NCBI RefSeq assembly: GCF_039545035.1
Contig: NZ_BAABRO010000001.1
Span: 868,001-932,000, forward strand
DNA length: 64,000 bases
Reading direction: 5' to 3'
Source: Novipirellula caenicola
GTDB lineage: Bacteria > Planctomycetota > Planctomycetia > Pirellulales > Pirellulaceae
The notes beneath the pieces were generated by a model, which was given only the letters and a program-made list of their open reading frames with translations, searched no databases and was not told where the DNA came from. Of the stretch, positions 55,236-64,000 are shown piece by piece; the first letter of the stretch is position 1, and each line of letters begins with the position of its first letter. Position numbers and translations under genes: made by a program.

Positions 55236-56954
55236 ATGTTGAACGTCGAGATTAACTCGCAAGCCAGTTGGTGTCAGAGCGATCTTGTTCCTACGGGCAC
55301 TTATGAACTAACGCTCGACGCCATCGAACCGCGGTCGCTACCGATCCGGGTCTCGCCATTGACCGCCCGCGTCACGGGTTTTTTGTTCCCCGAAGCGAAC
55401 CAGTGGATCCCGCCCAACGCCAAGCCTGCGGCACCGGGCAATGAATCGCACAGCATCAAGATCGCCGATGCAACAAAAAAGAAACCCAAGGTTGATCGTA
55501 AACGCCACCGCATCAAACCGCCTAACGACGTCGTTAAACTTCAAGACCGGCTGTACTACTTGCTGCAACCGCCGTTGGATTTATTGGTCGGCAGCGGCCA
55601 ATTGAATTTTCCTTTTGAACCGTTCCCTTACCAATTGGATGGGATCGCGTTCTTGTTCCCCCGATTCGCCTGCGTGTTGGCCGACGAGATGGGGCTGGGA
55701 AAAACGATGCAAGCGATCAGCACGATTCGTTTGCTGCTGTGCAGCGGCGAAGTGCGTAGCGTGTTGCTGGTATGCCCAAAGCCGTTGGTTTCGAATTGGC
55801 TGAAAGAGTTCCGCGTTTGGGCTCCCGAGATTCCCGTGGTGGCCATCGAAGGCAACGCGGCGAAACGCGAATTCCAGTGGCGTTCGCCTGAGGTTCCAGT
55901 GAAGGTTGCGAATTACGAATTGTTGATGCGCGACAAAGAAACGGTGCTCGATAGCGGATTGCATTTCGACCTGGTCGCACTGGACGAGGCACAGCGGATC
56001 AAGAACCGCAACAGCACGACCAGCGAGATCGTCAAAGCGATCCCGCGAACTCGATCGTGGGCACTGACCGGAACCCCGGTAGAAAATTCGCCCGACGATC
56101 TGGTGGGGATTTTCGAGTTCCTGTCACCGGGATTTCTACAAATCGGCATGCCGATGCCCCAGATGGCAGCGGCCTCGCGTGAGTACATCCTGCGTCGCAC
56201 CAAAGACATGGTGCTCGACGATATGCCGCCGAAACTGTATCGCGACGCCGAGTTAGACCTCACGCCCGAGCAGTGGTCGACGTACGAGCAGGCGGAATCC
56301 GAAGGAGTGATTCAGCTGGAAAAACTTGACGAGATGTTGACGATCCAGCACGTGTTCGAGTTGGTGCTAAGATTAAAACAGATCTGCAATTTCGATCCGG
56401 TCTCGGGCAGCAGTACCAAGCTGGAACGTTTGGTCGCCGACATGGAAGAGGTCGCCGCGAGCGGGAAGAAGGCGATCGTGTTTAGCCAATGGGTCAATAG
56501 CATTGATCAGATGAAACCGGCACTCGAAAAATTTGGGCCACTCGAGTATCACGGCCGAGTGCCGCACAAGCAACGCGAAGGGGTGATCGACAAATTCAAA
56601 AACGATCCCGACAGCCACGTGATCTTGATGAGCTATGGTGCGGGCAGCGTAGGGTTGAACCTGCAGTTCTGTGAATACGTTTTCCTGTTTGACCGATGGT
56701 GGAACCCGGCGATCGAAGACCAAGCAATCAACCGAGCGCATCGGATCGGTGCCAGAGGCGCCGTGACGGTGACGCGAATGTTGGCAATGAACACGATCGA
56801 ACAGCGGATCGCGGCGGTGCTGGACCAGAAACGCGAAATGTTTGATACGCTGTTTTCCGAACAGGGCGGCCCCGTGGCGGCTGGCGGGCTAAGTCGTGAA
56901 GAGATCTTTGGTCTGTTCGATTTGCGTGCTCCGTGTGGCAAAAAGGTCGCGTGA
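55236..56954 (+). CDS. SNF2-family DEAD/DEAH helicase-like ATPase
   Basis: A 572-residue protein with the SNF2 helicase motifs. Motif I is DEMGLGKTMQAIS (about 150-160), motif II DEAQRIKN, motif III ALTGTPVENS. The C-terminal half has FSQWVNSIDQM and MSYGAGSVGLNLQFCEYVFL, then the SNF2 signature AINRAHRIGARGAV. The N-terminus is basic and extended (KKKPKVDRKRHRIKPP). It likely remodels or translocates on nucleic acid. The neighbour at 54542 may be a partner. Complete length for bacterial SNF2 proteins. Confidence 0.93.
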   Translation: MLNVEINSQASWCQSDLVPTGTYELTLDAIEPRSLPIRVSPLTARVTGFLFPEANQWIPPNAKPAAPGNESHSIKIADATKKKPKVDRKRHRIKPPNDVVKLQDRLYYLLQPPLDLLVGSGQLNFPFEPFPYQLDGIAFLFPRFACVLADEMGLGKTMQAISTIRLLLCSGEVRSVLLVCPKPLVSNWLKEFRVWAPEIPVVAIEGNAAKREFQWRSPEVPVKVANYELLMRDKETVLDSGLHFDLVALDEAQRIKNRNSTTSEIVKAIPRTRSWALTGTPVENSPDDLVGIFEFLSPGFLQIGMPMPQMAAASREYILRRTKDMVLDDMPPKLYRDAELDLTPEQWSTYEQAESEGVIQLEKLDEMLTIQHVFELVLRLKQICNFDPVSGSSTKLERLVADMEEVAASGKKAIVFSQWVNSIDQMKPALEKFGPLEYHGRVPHKQREGVIDKFKNDPDSHVILMSYGAGSVGLNLQFCEYVFLFDRWWNPAIEDQAINRAHRIGARGAVTVTRMLAMNTIEQRIAAVLDQKREMFDTLFSEQGGPVAAGGLSREEIFGLFDLRAPCGKKVA

Positions 56955-57184
56955 TTCGATAGAGCGGTGTCTGCTTGACCGGCGGCAGTGTGGCAGCGAC
57001 AAACCGCTCGGGCGCACCGAGTTCCTGCTATACTGGCAGCACCTCACCTGCGAGGGCCCACGTTCGTTGCCATGTTTGCCGCCACGTTCGCGTCGCCGTC
57101 GCTGCCGCCCCGCCCGCGTTCAGGAAAGCGTGTCACGTGCTTCCCGCAGCCTACCTATCACGATGTCGCGCCATCGACAAACCA

Positions 57185-60100
57185 GTGATCCTTTTTCTTT
57201 TGCAATGGATCGCACTGGCATGGATCGTGATCACACTGGCATGCGGCGATTCCGTTTCCGCGGCACCACCGCTGGCCGCCAACGCTGCCCACGTGGACTT
57301 TGCCAGCGACGTCGCGCCGATTCTGCAACAACATTGTCTGAATTGTCACAACGACGTCGATCGCAAGGGTGACGTTTCGCTGGCCACCGCAACGGACTTG
57401 ATCGACAGCGGTGTAATTTCAACAGACCCCGCCGATTCCAGTCGCCTGCTGGAATTGATCACACCGGTCGATGGCACTGCGGAAATGCCTCAGGACGCGC
57501 CGCCGCTTTCGCAGCCCCAGATCGATGTCATCCAGCGATGGATCACCGCTGGCGTGATTTGGCCCGAGGGTGTGACGCTGAGCGAACCGTCGATTTCTGA
57601 TCGTAATTGGTGGTCGCTCCGGCCGTTGGCCGCTGTAAAAATCGACGAGAACGACCACACGCATCCAATCGACACACTGATCGACGCAAAGTTGACCGCA
57701 AACGATCTGCGGCCCGTCGACATCGCCGATCCAGCAACGCTGGTCCGCCGACTGCACTATGATTTGACCGGACTGCCGCCAACACCGGCTGAGATCCGTA
57801 CGTATTTGCAAGACGTAAAGTCCAATCCCGAAACCGCCTACACCACGCTGGTGGATCGTCTGCTTGATTCGCCTGGTTTCGGTGAAAAGTGGGGGCAGCA
57901 TTGGTTGGACCTTGCCCGCTATGCCGAAACACATGGATACGACAAGGACAAACCACGAACCAACGCGTGGCCCTATCGCGATTATGTCATTCGCAGTTTC
58001 AATGACGACAAACCGTATGGGCGGTTTGTGCAGGAACAAGTCGCCGGAGACGCATTGTTCCCAGGCGAAGCGGATGGAATGATCGGCCTGGGATTTCTCG
58101 CCGCCGGCCCCTGGGATTTCATCGGGCACACCGAGGTCGGCGAAGAAAAGCTCGACGGGCGGATCGCCAAACATCTCGACCGCGACGAGATGGTGTCCGC
58201 CGTATTCAACGTCTTCATGAGCACGACAGTTCAATGTGCCCAGTGTCATCATCACAAATTCGATCCAATTCGGTCGGACAATTACTATCGCTTGCATGCG
58301 GTGTTCGCTGGGATCGACCGAGCCGATCGCGTGTATGCCGGATTGTCAGCTGAACAGGAACAACAACGACGTCAGTTGACCGAACAAATTGCAAGCTTGG
58401 AAAAACAGCATCGCACGGTTCAAGCAGAGCGAGATCGCGTGATCAGCGAGCGTACCGGAACGCTGGACCGCCGCATCGACGACTTGATTCAACAACACGG
58501 TATCGAACCATCCGTTGCGTACGGTTACCACAGCAAAATAGCGTCCGCCCCAAACACGACCAAATGGGTCCAACTTGATCTCGGGAAACCTCGTGCCATC
58601 GCGATGATCCGGTTGACGCCCGCCTTTGACCGTTACAACGCAATCGGAGCAGGGTTTGGATTTCCACTTCGCTACCGTATCGAAGTTTCCAACGACGAGC
58701 GATTCTCGGATGCATCGACACGCTGTGTCATGGACGCCAGCCACGAGGACCAAGCAAATCCCAAACTCGAGCAAATCGTGGCTGAAACGGCGGGTGACTC
58801 CTTTCGATTCCTGCGTGTGACCGCAACCAAGTTGTCACCACGACGCGACGATTTCATTTTTGCCTTGGGGGAAATCGAAGCGTTGGATTCCGAGTCGGGC
58901 GAGAATGTGGCGTTGCAGGCGGCGGTCAGTTCGCTTGACAGCATCGAAGCCGAACCAAGATGGAGTGTCAAGAACCTGACCGACGGCATTGTTTATCGCC
59001 GCGTCAAAGGCGAACAGGCGATTGCAACGCTGATCCAATTGCAACGGGACCGATCCGAGCGTCTACAAGCCATGGACGTCTCCCGCTTTGAATCACAATT
59101 GACCAGCATGGGGCAATCACTGAGCGACCTGCAAAGGCAACTCAGCCAATTCCCGGTCGGTGCCAAGGTTTACGCCGCCGCGACTCACTTTGAGGTTCAA
59201 GGAAAATTCAAACCCACCGAGGGCAAACCTCGCCCCATCCACTTGCTGCATCGCGGTGACTTGCGATCCCCGGGGGAGCGTGTTGCAGCCGGTTTCCCCG
59301 TGCTGTGGGAGCATGAATCCGCCGAGGGCTGGATCGCCAGTGGCAATACCGAATCCGTATTGCGAGCAGGTTTGGCTCGCTACCTGACCTCGCGTGAGAA
59401 TCCGCTGGTGTGGCGAAGTATGGCCAACCGCGTCTGGCAATGGGTGTTTGGCCAAGCCTTGGTCAGCACCCCGAACGATTTTGGCCGTATGGGAACGCTG
59501 CCGACGCATCCGCAGCTGCTCGATTATTTGGCCGCTCGGCTACGCGATGATCCGCAACAATCGATCAAGGCGATCGTGCGATTGTTGGTCACCAGCGGTG
59601 CGTACCGCCGATCGAGCGCGGAGGACAAACACAACGCCGCGATCGATTCAAACAATACGCTGCTGTGGCGATCCAATCGTCGACGCATGACGGCCGAAGA
59701 GTATCGCGATTCTCTGCTTTCGGTCAGCGGCGTGTTGCGAGTGGACGAACGTGGAGGCCCGAGTTTCCAAGATTTTGTAATCGAGAAACCAGAACATTCT
59801 CCGCACTACCAATACCACCTTCACGATCCCCATGACCCCCAGTCGCATCGTCGCAGCATCTATCGCTTTGTCGTTCGCAGCCAGCCCCAGCCGATGATGA
59901 CGACACTCGATTGTGCCGATCCTTCGATCAGTGTCCCGCAGCGGGATGAATCGACCACGGCACTTCAAGCGCTGACGCAGTGGAATCATCGTTTGACCGA
60001 GGCAATGTCGAAACAATTTGCAGCACGACTGAAAACCGCGTCCCCGTCCAACACCGCAAACGAGCGAATTGATTTTGCCTGTCAATTGACATGGGGCCGA

Positions 60101-60211
60101 GTCCCCGATGACGAAGAACGAACGATGCTGCGTGATTTGATGCAGACCCACGGCATAGCGACGCTAGCGAGAGTACTGCTGAACACCAGTCAATTTGTCT
60201 ATATTGAGTAA
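57185..60211 (+). CDS. Planctomycete cytochrome-type PSD1 protein (DUF1549/DUF1553)
   Basis: About 1,008 residues from GTG 57185, which places a signal peptide (VILFLLQWIALAWIVITLAC) at the N-terminus; the frame runs back to 56975 as a shadow. Order: planctomycete cytochrome C (PSCyt1) with haem motif CLNCH at 51-55; DUF1549 with a second haem motif CAQCHH at about 351; a discoidin-like insertion (about 440-570, YHSKIASAPNTTKWVQLDLG); then DUF1553 from about 700, with a tryptophan-rich NPLVWRSMANRVWQWVFG. It is exported and probably transfers electrons. It is paired with the DUF1501 gene 7 bases downstream. Confidence 0.93.
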   Translation: MILFLLQWIALAWIVITLACGDSVSAAPPLAANAAHVDFASDVAPILQQHCLNCHNDVDRKGDVSLATATDLIDSGVISTDPADSSRLLELITPVDGTAEMPQDAPPLSQPQIDVIQRWITAGVIWPEGVTLSEPSISDRNWWSLRPLAAVKIDENDHTHPIDTLIDAKLTANDLRPVDIADPATLVRRLHYDLTGLPPTPAEIRTYLQDVKSNPETAYTTLVDRLLDSPGFGEKWGQHWLDLARYAETHGYDKDKPRTNAWPYRDYVIRSFNDDKPYGRFVQEQVAGDALFPGEADGMIGLGFLAAGPWDFIGHTEVGEEKLDGRIAKHLDRDEMVSAVFNVFMSTTVQCAQCHHHKFDPIRSDNYYRLHAVFAGIDRADRVYAGLSAEQEQQRRQLTEQIASLEKQHRTVQAERDRVISERTGTLDRRIDDLIQQHGIEPSVAYGYHSKIASAPNTTKWVQLDLGKPRAIAMIRLTPAFDRYNAIGAGFGFPLRYRIEVSNDERFSDASTRCVMDASHEDQANPKLEQIVAETAGDSFRFLRVTATKLSPRRDDFIFALGEIEALDSESGENVALQAAVSSLDSIEAEPRWSVKNLTDGIVYRRVKGEQAIATLIQLQRDRSERLQAMDVSRFESQLTSMGQSLSDLQRQLSQFPVGAKVYAAATHFEVQGKFKPTEGKPRPIHLLHRGDLRSPGERVAAGFPVLWEHESAEGWIASGNTESVLRAGLARYLTSRENPLVWRSMANRVWQWVFGQALVSTPNDFGRMGTLPTHPQLLDYLAARLRDDPQQSIKAIVRLLVTSGAYRRSSAEDKHNAAIDSNNTLLWRSNRRRMTAEEYRDSLLSVSGVLRVDERGGPSFQDFVIEKPEHSPHYQYHLHDPHDPQSHRRSIYRFVVRSQPQPMMTTLDCADPSISVPQRDESTTALQALTQWNHRLTEAMSKQFAARLKTASPSNTANERIDFACQLTWGRVPDDEERTMLRDLMQTHGIATLARVLLNTSQFVYIE

Positions 60212-60218
60212 CACGCCG

Positions 60219-61691
60219 ATGAACCACCTGCGAACACCGCAATCGCGACGATCATGGATTGCAAATGGGATGTCGAGCTTGGCGGGCATTGCATTTGCCG
60301 ATCTGCTTTCGCGTGATCGCGTTGATGCCGCATCCGATCGACGGGCGCAGCGTCTGCATCATCCTCCGCGTGCGAAACGCGTGATCCAGTTGTTCATGGC
60401 CGGTGCCGCCAGCCATGTGGACACGTTCGATTACAAGCCGCTGCTGAACAAGCAAAATGGCAAGCCTTGGGATCCGGGCGAACAGGTCGAATTGTTCCAA
60501 AGCACGCCAGGGGCATGCATGGCAAGTCCTTGGCAATTCAAACCCTATGGCGAATCGGGCAAGATGCTCAGCGACATCGTCGCGCCGCTGGGTGACGTGG
60601 TCGACAAGATCGCGTTCATTCACAACGTGGTCGCAAAAACGGGTGTCCACAGCCAAGCGACGCTGCTGCAGACCACCGGTTTTCAATTGCCGGGATTTCC
60701 AAGTGCAGGCTCGTGGATCTCCTACGGGCTGGGAAGTGAGAATGAGAACCTTCCCGCCTTTGTCGTCTTGCCTGACCACCGCGGATTGGCATCCAACGGA
60801 GCCAAGAACTGGGCCAATGCGTTTTTATCGGCCGAGCATCAAGGCACCGTGATCCGCCCTGGCAACGAGACGCCGATTCGTGACTTGTTTGCTCCCGCCA
60901 GTGATTTCATCACGACCGAAAATGAAGTCGCCGGGCTGGAAACGCTTCGCAAACTGAACCAGGGCTACGCGGAACAACGGGCTGACGATGATCGGCTTGC
61001 CGCGCGAGTGCGATCGTACGAGTTGGCCGCGGCAATGCAGATCAGTGCCACCGATGCACTCGATATTTCATCCGAACCACAATACATCCGCGACCTGTAC
61101 GGGCTCGCTACGGAAGGATCCCGAATCGATGATTCGGTCATCAACACTCGGGCCGAGACGGAGTTTTTCGGACGCAAGTGCTTGGTCGCTCGTCGATTGC
61201 TCGAGCGAGGCGTCCGCTTTGTGCAGGTGTGGAGCGGCAATGACAACGGGCACCCACGTCGCAATTGGGACAGCCACGAAAACGTCCAACGTGACCACGA
61301 GCCATTGGCACGCGGGATGGCGACCGGAGCCGCCGCACTGATCAAAGATCTCCAGCAGCGAGGGATGCTCGAGGATACCATCATCCTGTGGACCACCGAA
61401 TTCGGACGGATGCCCTGTTCTCAAGGCAGCAAAGGTCGCGACCACAACCCATTCGTGTTTACCAATTGGTTGTGCGGAGGCGGTATCCAAGGCGGCAGCT
61501 ACGGCCCGAGTGATGAATGGGGCTACAAACCGCAATCAAGTACAAACCGTACCGAAGTCTATGACATCTACGCCACGATCCTGCATCAATTGGGAATCGA
61601 CCACACGCGTTTGGCGGTGCGAAACAATGGGATCGATCGCCGTTTGACGGACGTCCACGGGCACGTGCTTACGAAGATCTTGGCCAGTTGA
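60219..61691 (+). CDS. DUF1501 protein, Tat-type signal
   Basis: About 490 residues from ATG 60219 (an ATG at 60195 overlaps the upstream gene and is unlikely). SRRSWIANGMSSLAGIAFAD is a Tat-type signal. The sulfatase-like DUF1501 fold shows VIQLFMAGAASHVDTFDYKP, the centre WSGNDNGHPRRNWDSHENV and the end LWTTEFGRMPCSQGSKGRDH. This gene almost always follows a PSD1 gene in planctomycetes and the pair is thought to act together in the periplasm; the reaction is unknown. Confidence 0.93.
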   Translation: MNHLRTPQSRRSWIANGMSSLAGIAFADLLSRDRVDAASDRRAQRLHHPPRAKRVIQLFMAGAASHVDTFDYKPLLNKQNGKPWDPGEQVELFQSTPGACMASPWQFKPYGESGKMLSDIVAPLGDVVDKIAFIHNVVAKTGVHSQATLLQTTGFQLPGFPSAGSWISYGLGSENENLPAFVVLPDHRGLASNGAKNWANAFLSAEHQGTVIRPGNETPIRDLFAPASDFITTENEVAGLETLRKLNQGYAEQRADDDRLAARVRSYELAAAMQISATDALDISSEPQYIRDLYGLATEGSRIDDSVINTRAETEFFGRKCLVARRLLERGVRFVQVWSGNDNGHPRRNWDSHENVQRDHEPLARGMATGAAALIKDLQQRGMLEDTIILWTTEFGRMPCSQGSKGRDHNPFVFTNWLCGGGIQGGSYGPSDEWGYKPQSSTNRTEVYDIYATILHQLGIDHTRLAVRNNGIDRRLTDVHGHVLTKILAS

Positions 61692-61785
61692 ACCCCGGAT
61701 GAAGCAGAACCCCAGATGCACGTCCCACACCAATCAAATTCGACTGGCGATCAAAGGTGACGCAGGCGTAAACCTGCGACCAAAT

Positions 61786-64000
61786 TTAAAGCAAATCGAA
61801 CGCTTCGGTGGCGGCAAAGAAGGAGTCCAGTGGTGCTTGGGTTTCGCCGTCATCATCCGCGTCGGCGTCCGCTACAATCACCGTTTGTGTGCCTAGTCGT
61901 GGCAAAATCGTTTCAGCGGCTCGCCATTTTAAGTGTGATGTGCCCCGCGGTAACGTTGTCACGTGGCTTTCGAATCCCCCCTCGTTCTCGTTCTCGCCCT
62001 CGGCGAGCACACGTGAATCCGCCGAATCCGCTCCGAAAACGGCGGTGGTGACCGCAACGTTCAGATCAGGTCCGCTATCGAATCGTGCTAATGCATTGAT
62101 CACCTGCAACGCATCCAATGCGGTCACCAATTCGTCGCCGTTGACGTCAAAATAACGGTTGGGCCAATGGGTGGTGGCAAGCGGATTCTGCAATCGCCCG
62201 TCGTCGAGTGAATAGGATTTTGAATCGAGTTCATTGATCACCAACAATGCGTCCGCGGCGGTTATGGCTCCGTCATTATTCGTGTCGGTTTTGCGAATCA
62301 GATTTTGCCATGGCAATGGCAATCCCGTTTCGATGACGCGCGGAACCGGATCGCGATCATCCACAAGCGATCTCAGAAACACTCCATTGCGACCGCGTGC
62401 AGGTCCCATCCGCCAAGCCGCAGGATCGCTAAGCCGAAGTGTGCCGCCCGCGAAACTGCCCACCTGGATCAACTCATCATGAGGCGACAAACGTGACACC
62501 GCATCGGCATCGATAAACAGATCACTCGCCGCGTCTTCGGCAAGTTGGATGACGCCAAAATTGCTGGTTTGATACAGATCCTCCGTCAACCAAGCCGGTG
62601 TCGTCGATGTCAGAAACTGAAGCGTGTTTCGACCAGCAACGCCATCGAAGCGAAGGTCGATCGAATCGACAAGCGACGCAGGATCGAAGTCCAGCCGGAA
62701 GGTTTCATCTTCGCCGGTGCCAAGCACCCACACGGCTCCGCTTTGGATCACGATCCCGTCTCGGGTCGATGGCGTCTCGAGCGGCGTGCTTTGAAAACGA
62801 AGCCCATCGTGCTCGCGAGTGACGAAGAATCCTTTGCCGAGTGAACTGACGTTGGACGCCACCGTACTTTGGATCAGCGTCACCGCAACGTCGTCGCCAG
62901 CGATCCCGCCTGCGGAGACGCCGGCGTGGTTGCCGATGACCTCGCTACGAGTCAGCGTCAACGCTCCCTGATTCAATACGATCGCCCCTCCTTGGTTCGT
63001 GGCGACATTTCCCGTGATCACCGAGTCGTGCATCCGGATGTGAGCGTCATCGGCAAAGATCGCACCACCGTGATCGGCCTTGCCTCCGGTCAACGTCACC
63101 GATTGAAAATTCACGTGAACGCCGGGCTCGGCGAGCGAGAATAGACGACTTGTCCCGGCCGCATCGATGACCGTCACCTCCGATCCGTTGCCGGCGAAGA
63201 CAAGATCGTCGCGAATTTCGATTTCACCAAGCCGAATTTGTAGCGGCGAGTCAAGCGACGAAGCAAACCGCACTTCAAATTCCCCTGGCGTCGTGTTTGC
63301 CAACTCGATGGCTTCACGTAGACTCATTTCCAAATTCGCAGCACCGCTAGGATCCGAGTCCGCTTGGTCTTCCGTGGTGGTGACGATCACAACCAAATCA
63401 TTTTCGCTCTGCCGTTCGTAGGCTCCAATATCAACACGGCCTCCGATGTTACGAACGTACAAACTTCCACGTTGATCGGACGTTTCAAACGCAGGCGAAC
63501 TCAAATCGCCTGCGTCGATCGCCAGCGACAGTGGAGCCAACGCGTGCGTCGGAGTCGGGCCACCGTTCATTGCCAACGGCTTCAATATCGTCGAGATCGG
63601 AATCTCGCCTCGCCCCTGCGGTGTGGGCTGCCCCACGATATTCGAATCACGTCCATGCAGCAGCCCTGCGGCCGACGCAGGATCGCCGATCAGATTGAAG
63701 GAACCGTTAAACGCACCGCCGAGTGTCGACAAATCGTTGTTCGCTAACGAATCGTTTCCGGCGACAATCGAATGAGTCATCGTCGTCACCGTGTAGGCCG
63801 CGACGATGCCACCGCCATGACCGTCGGCCGTGTTTCCCGAAATCGTGCTCTGCAGAATCTCGGACGCTCCGGTGAATAACAACAATCCACCGCCGTCGGA
63901 GGTCGCTTGATTACCCGAGATCGTACTCTGTTGAATTCGGCTTTGATTGCTGAGCATCGCTCCGCCACCAAATGCGGCTTGGTTATGGTCCAAAGTACTA
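61786..64000 (-). CDS. Giant surface protein with beta-helix and dockerin repeats (C-terminal part, cut by window edge)
   Basis: About 738 residues are visible and no stop precedes the edge, so the N-terminus lies beyond 64000. Right-handed beta-helix repeats of the SLREAIELANTTPG type (choice-of-anchor/polymorphic outer-membrane style) form most of it, with many QGG/NHAGVSAGGI units. Two dockerin-like calcium repeats follow (TDTNNDGAITAADALLVINE and FDVNGDELVTALDALQVINA). It ends APLDSFFAATEAFDLL, similar in kind to the giant protein at 16.4 kb. Probably a secreted surface-bound adhesin or a polysaccharide-binding protein. Confidence 0.85.
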   Translation of the reverse strand, partial: STLDHNQAAFGGGAMLSNQSRIQQSTISGNQATSDGGGLLLFTGASEILQSTISGNTADGHGGGIVAAYTVTTMTHSIVAGNDSLANNDLSTLGGAFNGSFNLIGDPASAAGLLHGRDSNIVGQPTPQGRGEIPISTILKPLAMNGGPTPTHALAPLSLAIDAGDLSSPAFETSDQRGSLYVRNIGGRVDIGAYERQSENDLVVIVTTTEDQADSDPSGAANLEMSLREAIELANTTPGEFEVRFASSLDSPLQIRLGEIEIRDDLVFAGNGSEVTVIDAAGTSRLFSLAEPGVHVNFQSVTLTGGKADHGGAIFADDAHIRMHDSVITGNVATNQGGAIVLNQGALTLTRSEVIGNHAGVSAGGIAGDDVAVTLIQSTVASNVSSLGKGFFVTREHDGLRFQSTPLETPSTRDGIVIQSGAVWVLGTGEDETFRLDFDPASLVDSIDLRFDGVAGRNTLQFLTSTTPAWLTEDLYQTSNFGVIQLAEDAASDLFIDADAVSRLSPHDELIQVGSFAGGTLRLSDPAAWRMGPARGRNGVFLRSLVDDRDPVPRVIETGLPLPWQNLIRKTDTNNDGAITAADALLVINELDSKSYSLDDGRLQNPLATTHWPNRYFDVNGDELVTALDALQVINALARFDSGPDLNVAVTTAVFGADSADSRVLAEGENENEGGFESHVTTLPRGTSHLKWRAAETILPRLGTQTVIVADADADDDGETQAPLDSFFAATEAFDLL

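Overview
The window looks like a chromosome segment of a Pirellulaceae planctomycete, most like Rhodopirellula. The evidence is lineage-typical gene families: PSCyt1/DUF1549/DUF1553 plus DUF1501 pair, two secreted sulfatases, a DUF1080 protein, an ECF sigma factor overlapping a Ser/Thr kinase, and giant LEPR-type surface proteins. GC content is moderate and intergenic regions are long and repeat-rich. No insertion sequence, CRISPR array or rRNA was seen.

Layout. 1-1.4 kb: gene-free, with dispersed inverted and direct repeats. 1.39-5.55 kb: what I read as a decayed integron. A truncated integrase N-terminus points left, followed by a palindromic control region and a right-pointing array of about seven gene cassettes separated by attC-like sites. 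The cassettes encode small unknown proteins and one SMI1/KNR4 (SUKH) protein. 5.6-6.8, 9.5-10.8, 27.6-29.3, 31.2-32.7 and 35.2-35.7 kb: five arrays of one repeat family with alternating GGCAAAAA and GGCAGGAA inverted-repeat arms. 6.8-9.4 kb: divergent TauE/SafE exporter and metallo-beta-lactamase/rhodanese protein (sulfur metabolism). 11-16.4 kb: PQQ-like propeller protein, alpha/beta hydrolase, aldo/keto reductase, thiamine-binding-type protein. 16.4-27.3 kb: one giant modular surface protein of about 3,635 residues. 29.5-31 kb: SRPBCC and ArsR genes divergent from a DUF1579 gene, around a palindromic operator. 33-35.2 kb: leucine-rich-repeat protein with a thioredoxin domain. 35.7-39 kb: beta-carbonic anhydrase, Ser/Thr kinase, ECF sigma factor. 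39.2-50 kb: sulfatase, hybrid histidine kinase, ATPase-like protein plus MscS channel, sugar isomerase-like protein, DUF1080 protein and second sulfatase. 50.3-50.7 kb: tRNA-Gln and tRNA-Glu. 51.4-57 kb: CsrA, DUF2203, NUDIX, two unknowns and a SNF2 helicase. 57.2-61.7 kb: cytochrome-type PSD1 protein and DUF1501 protein. 61.8-64 kb: C-terminal part of a second giant surface protein with dockerin repeats, cut by the window edge.

Working together: the secreted sulfatases, DUF1080 protein, isomerase, aldo/keto reductase and PSD1/DUF1501 pair fit breakdown of sulfated polysaccharide. The sigma/kinase pair, hybrid kinase, ArsR and CsrA are regulators. The two most unusual items are the integron remnant and the alternating-arm repeat arrays. 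All functional statements come from reading motifs by eye; no database search was possible.
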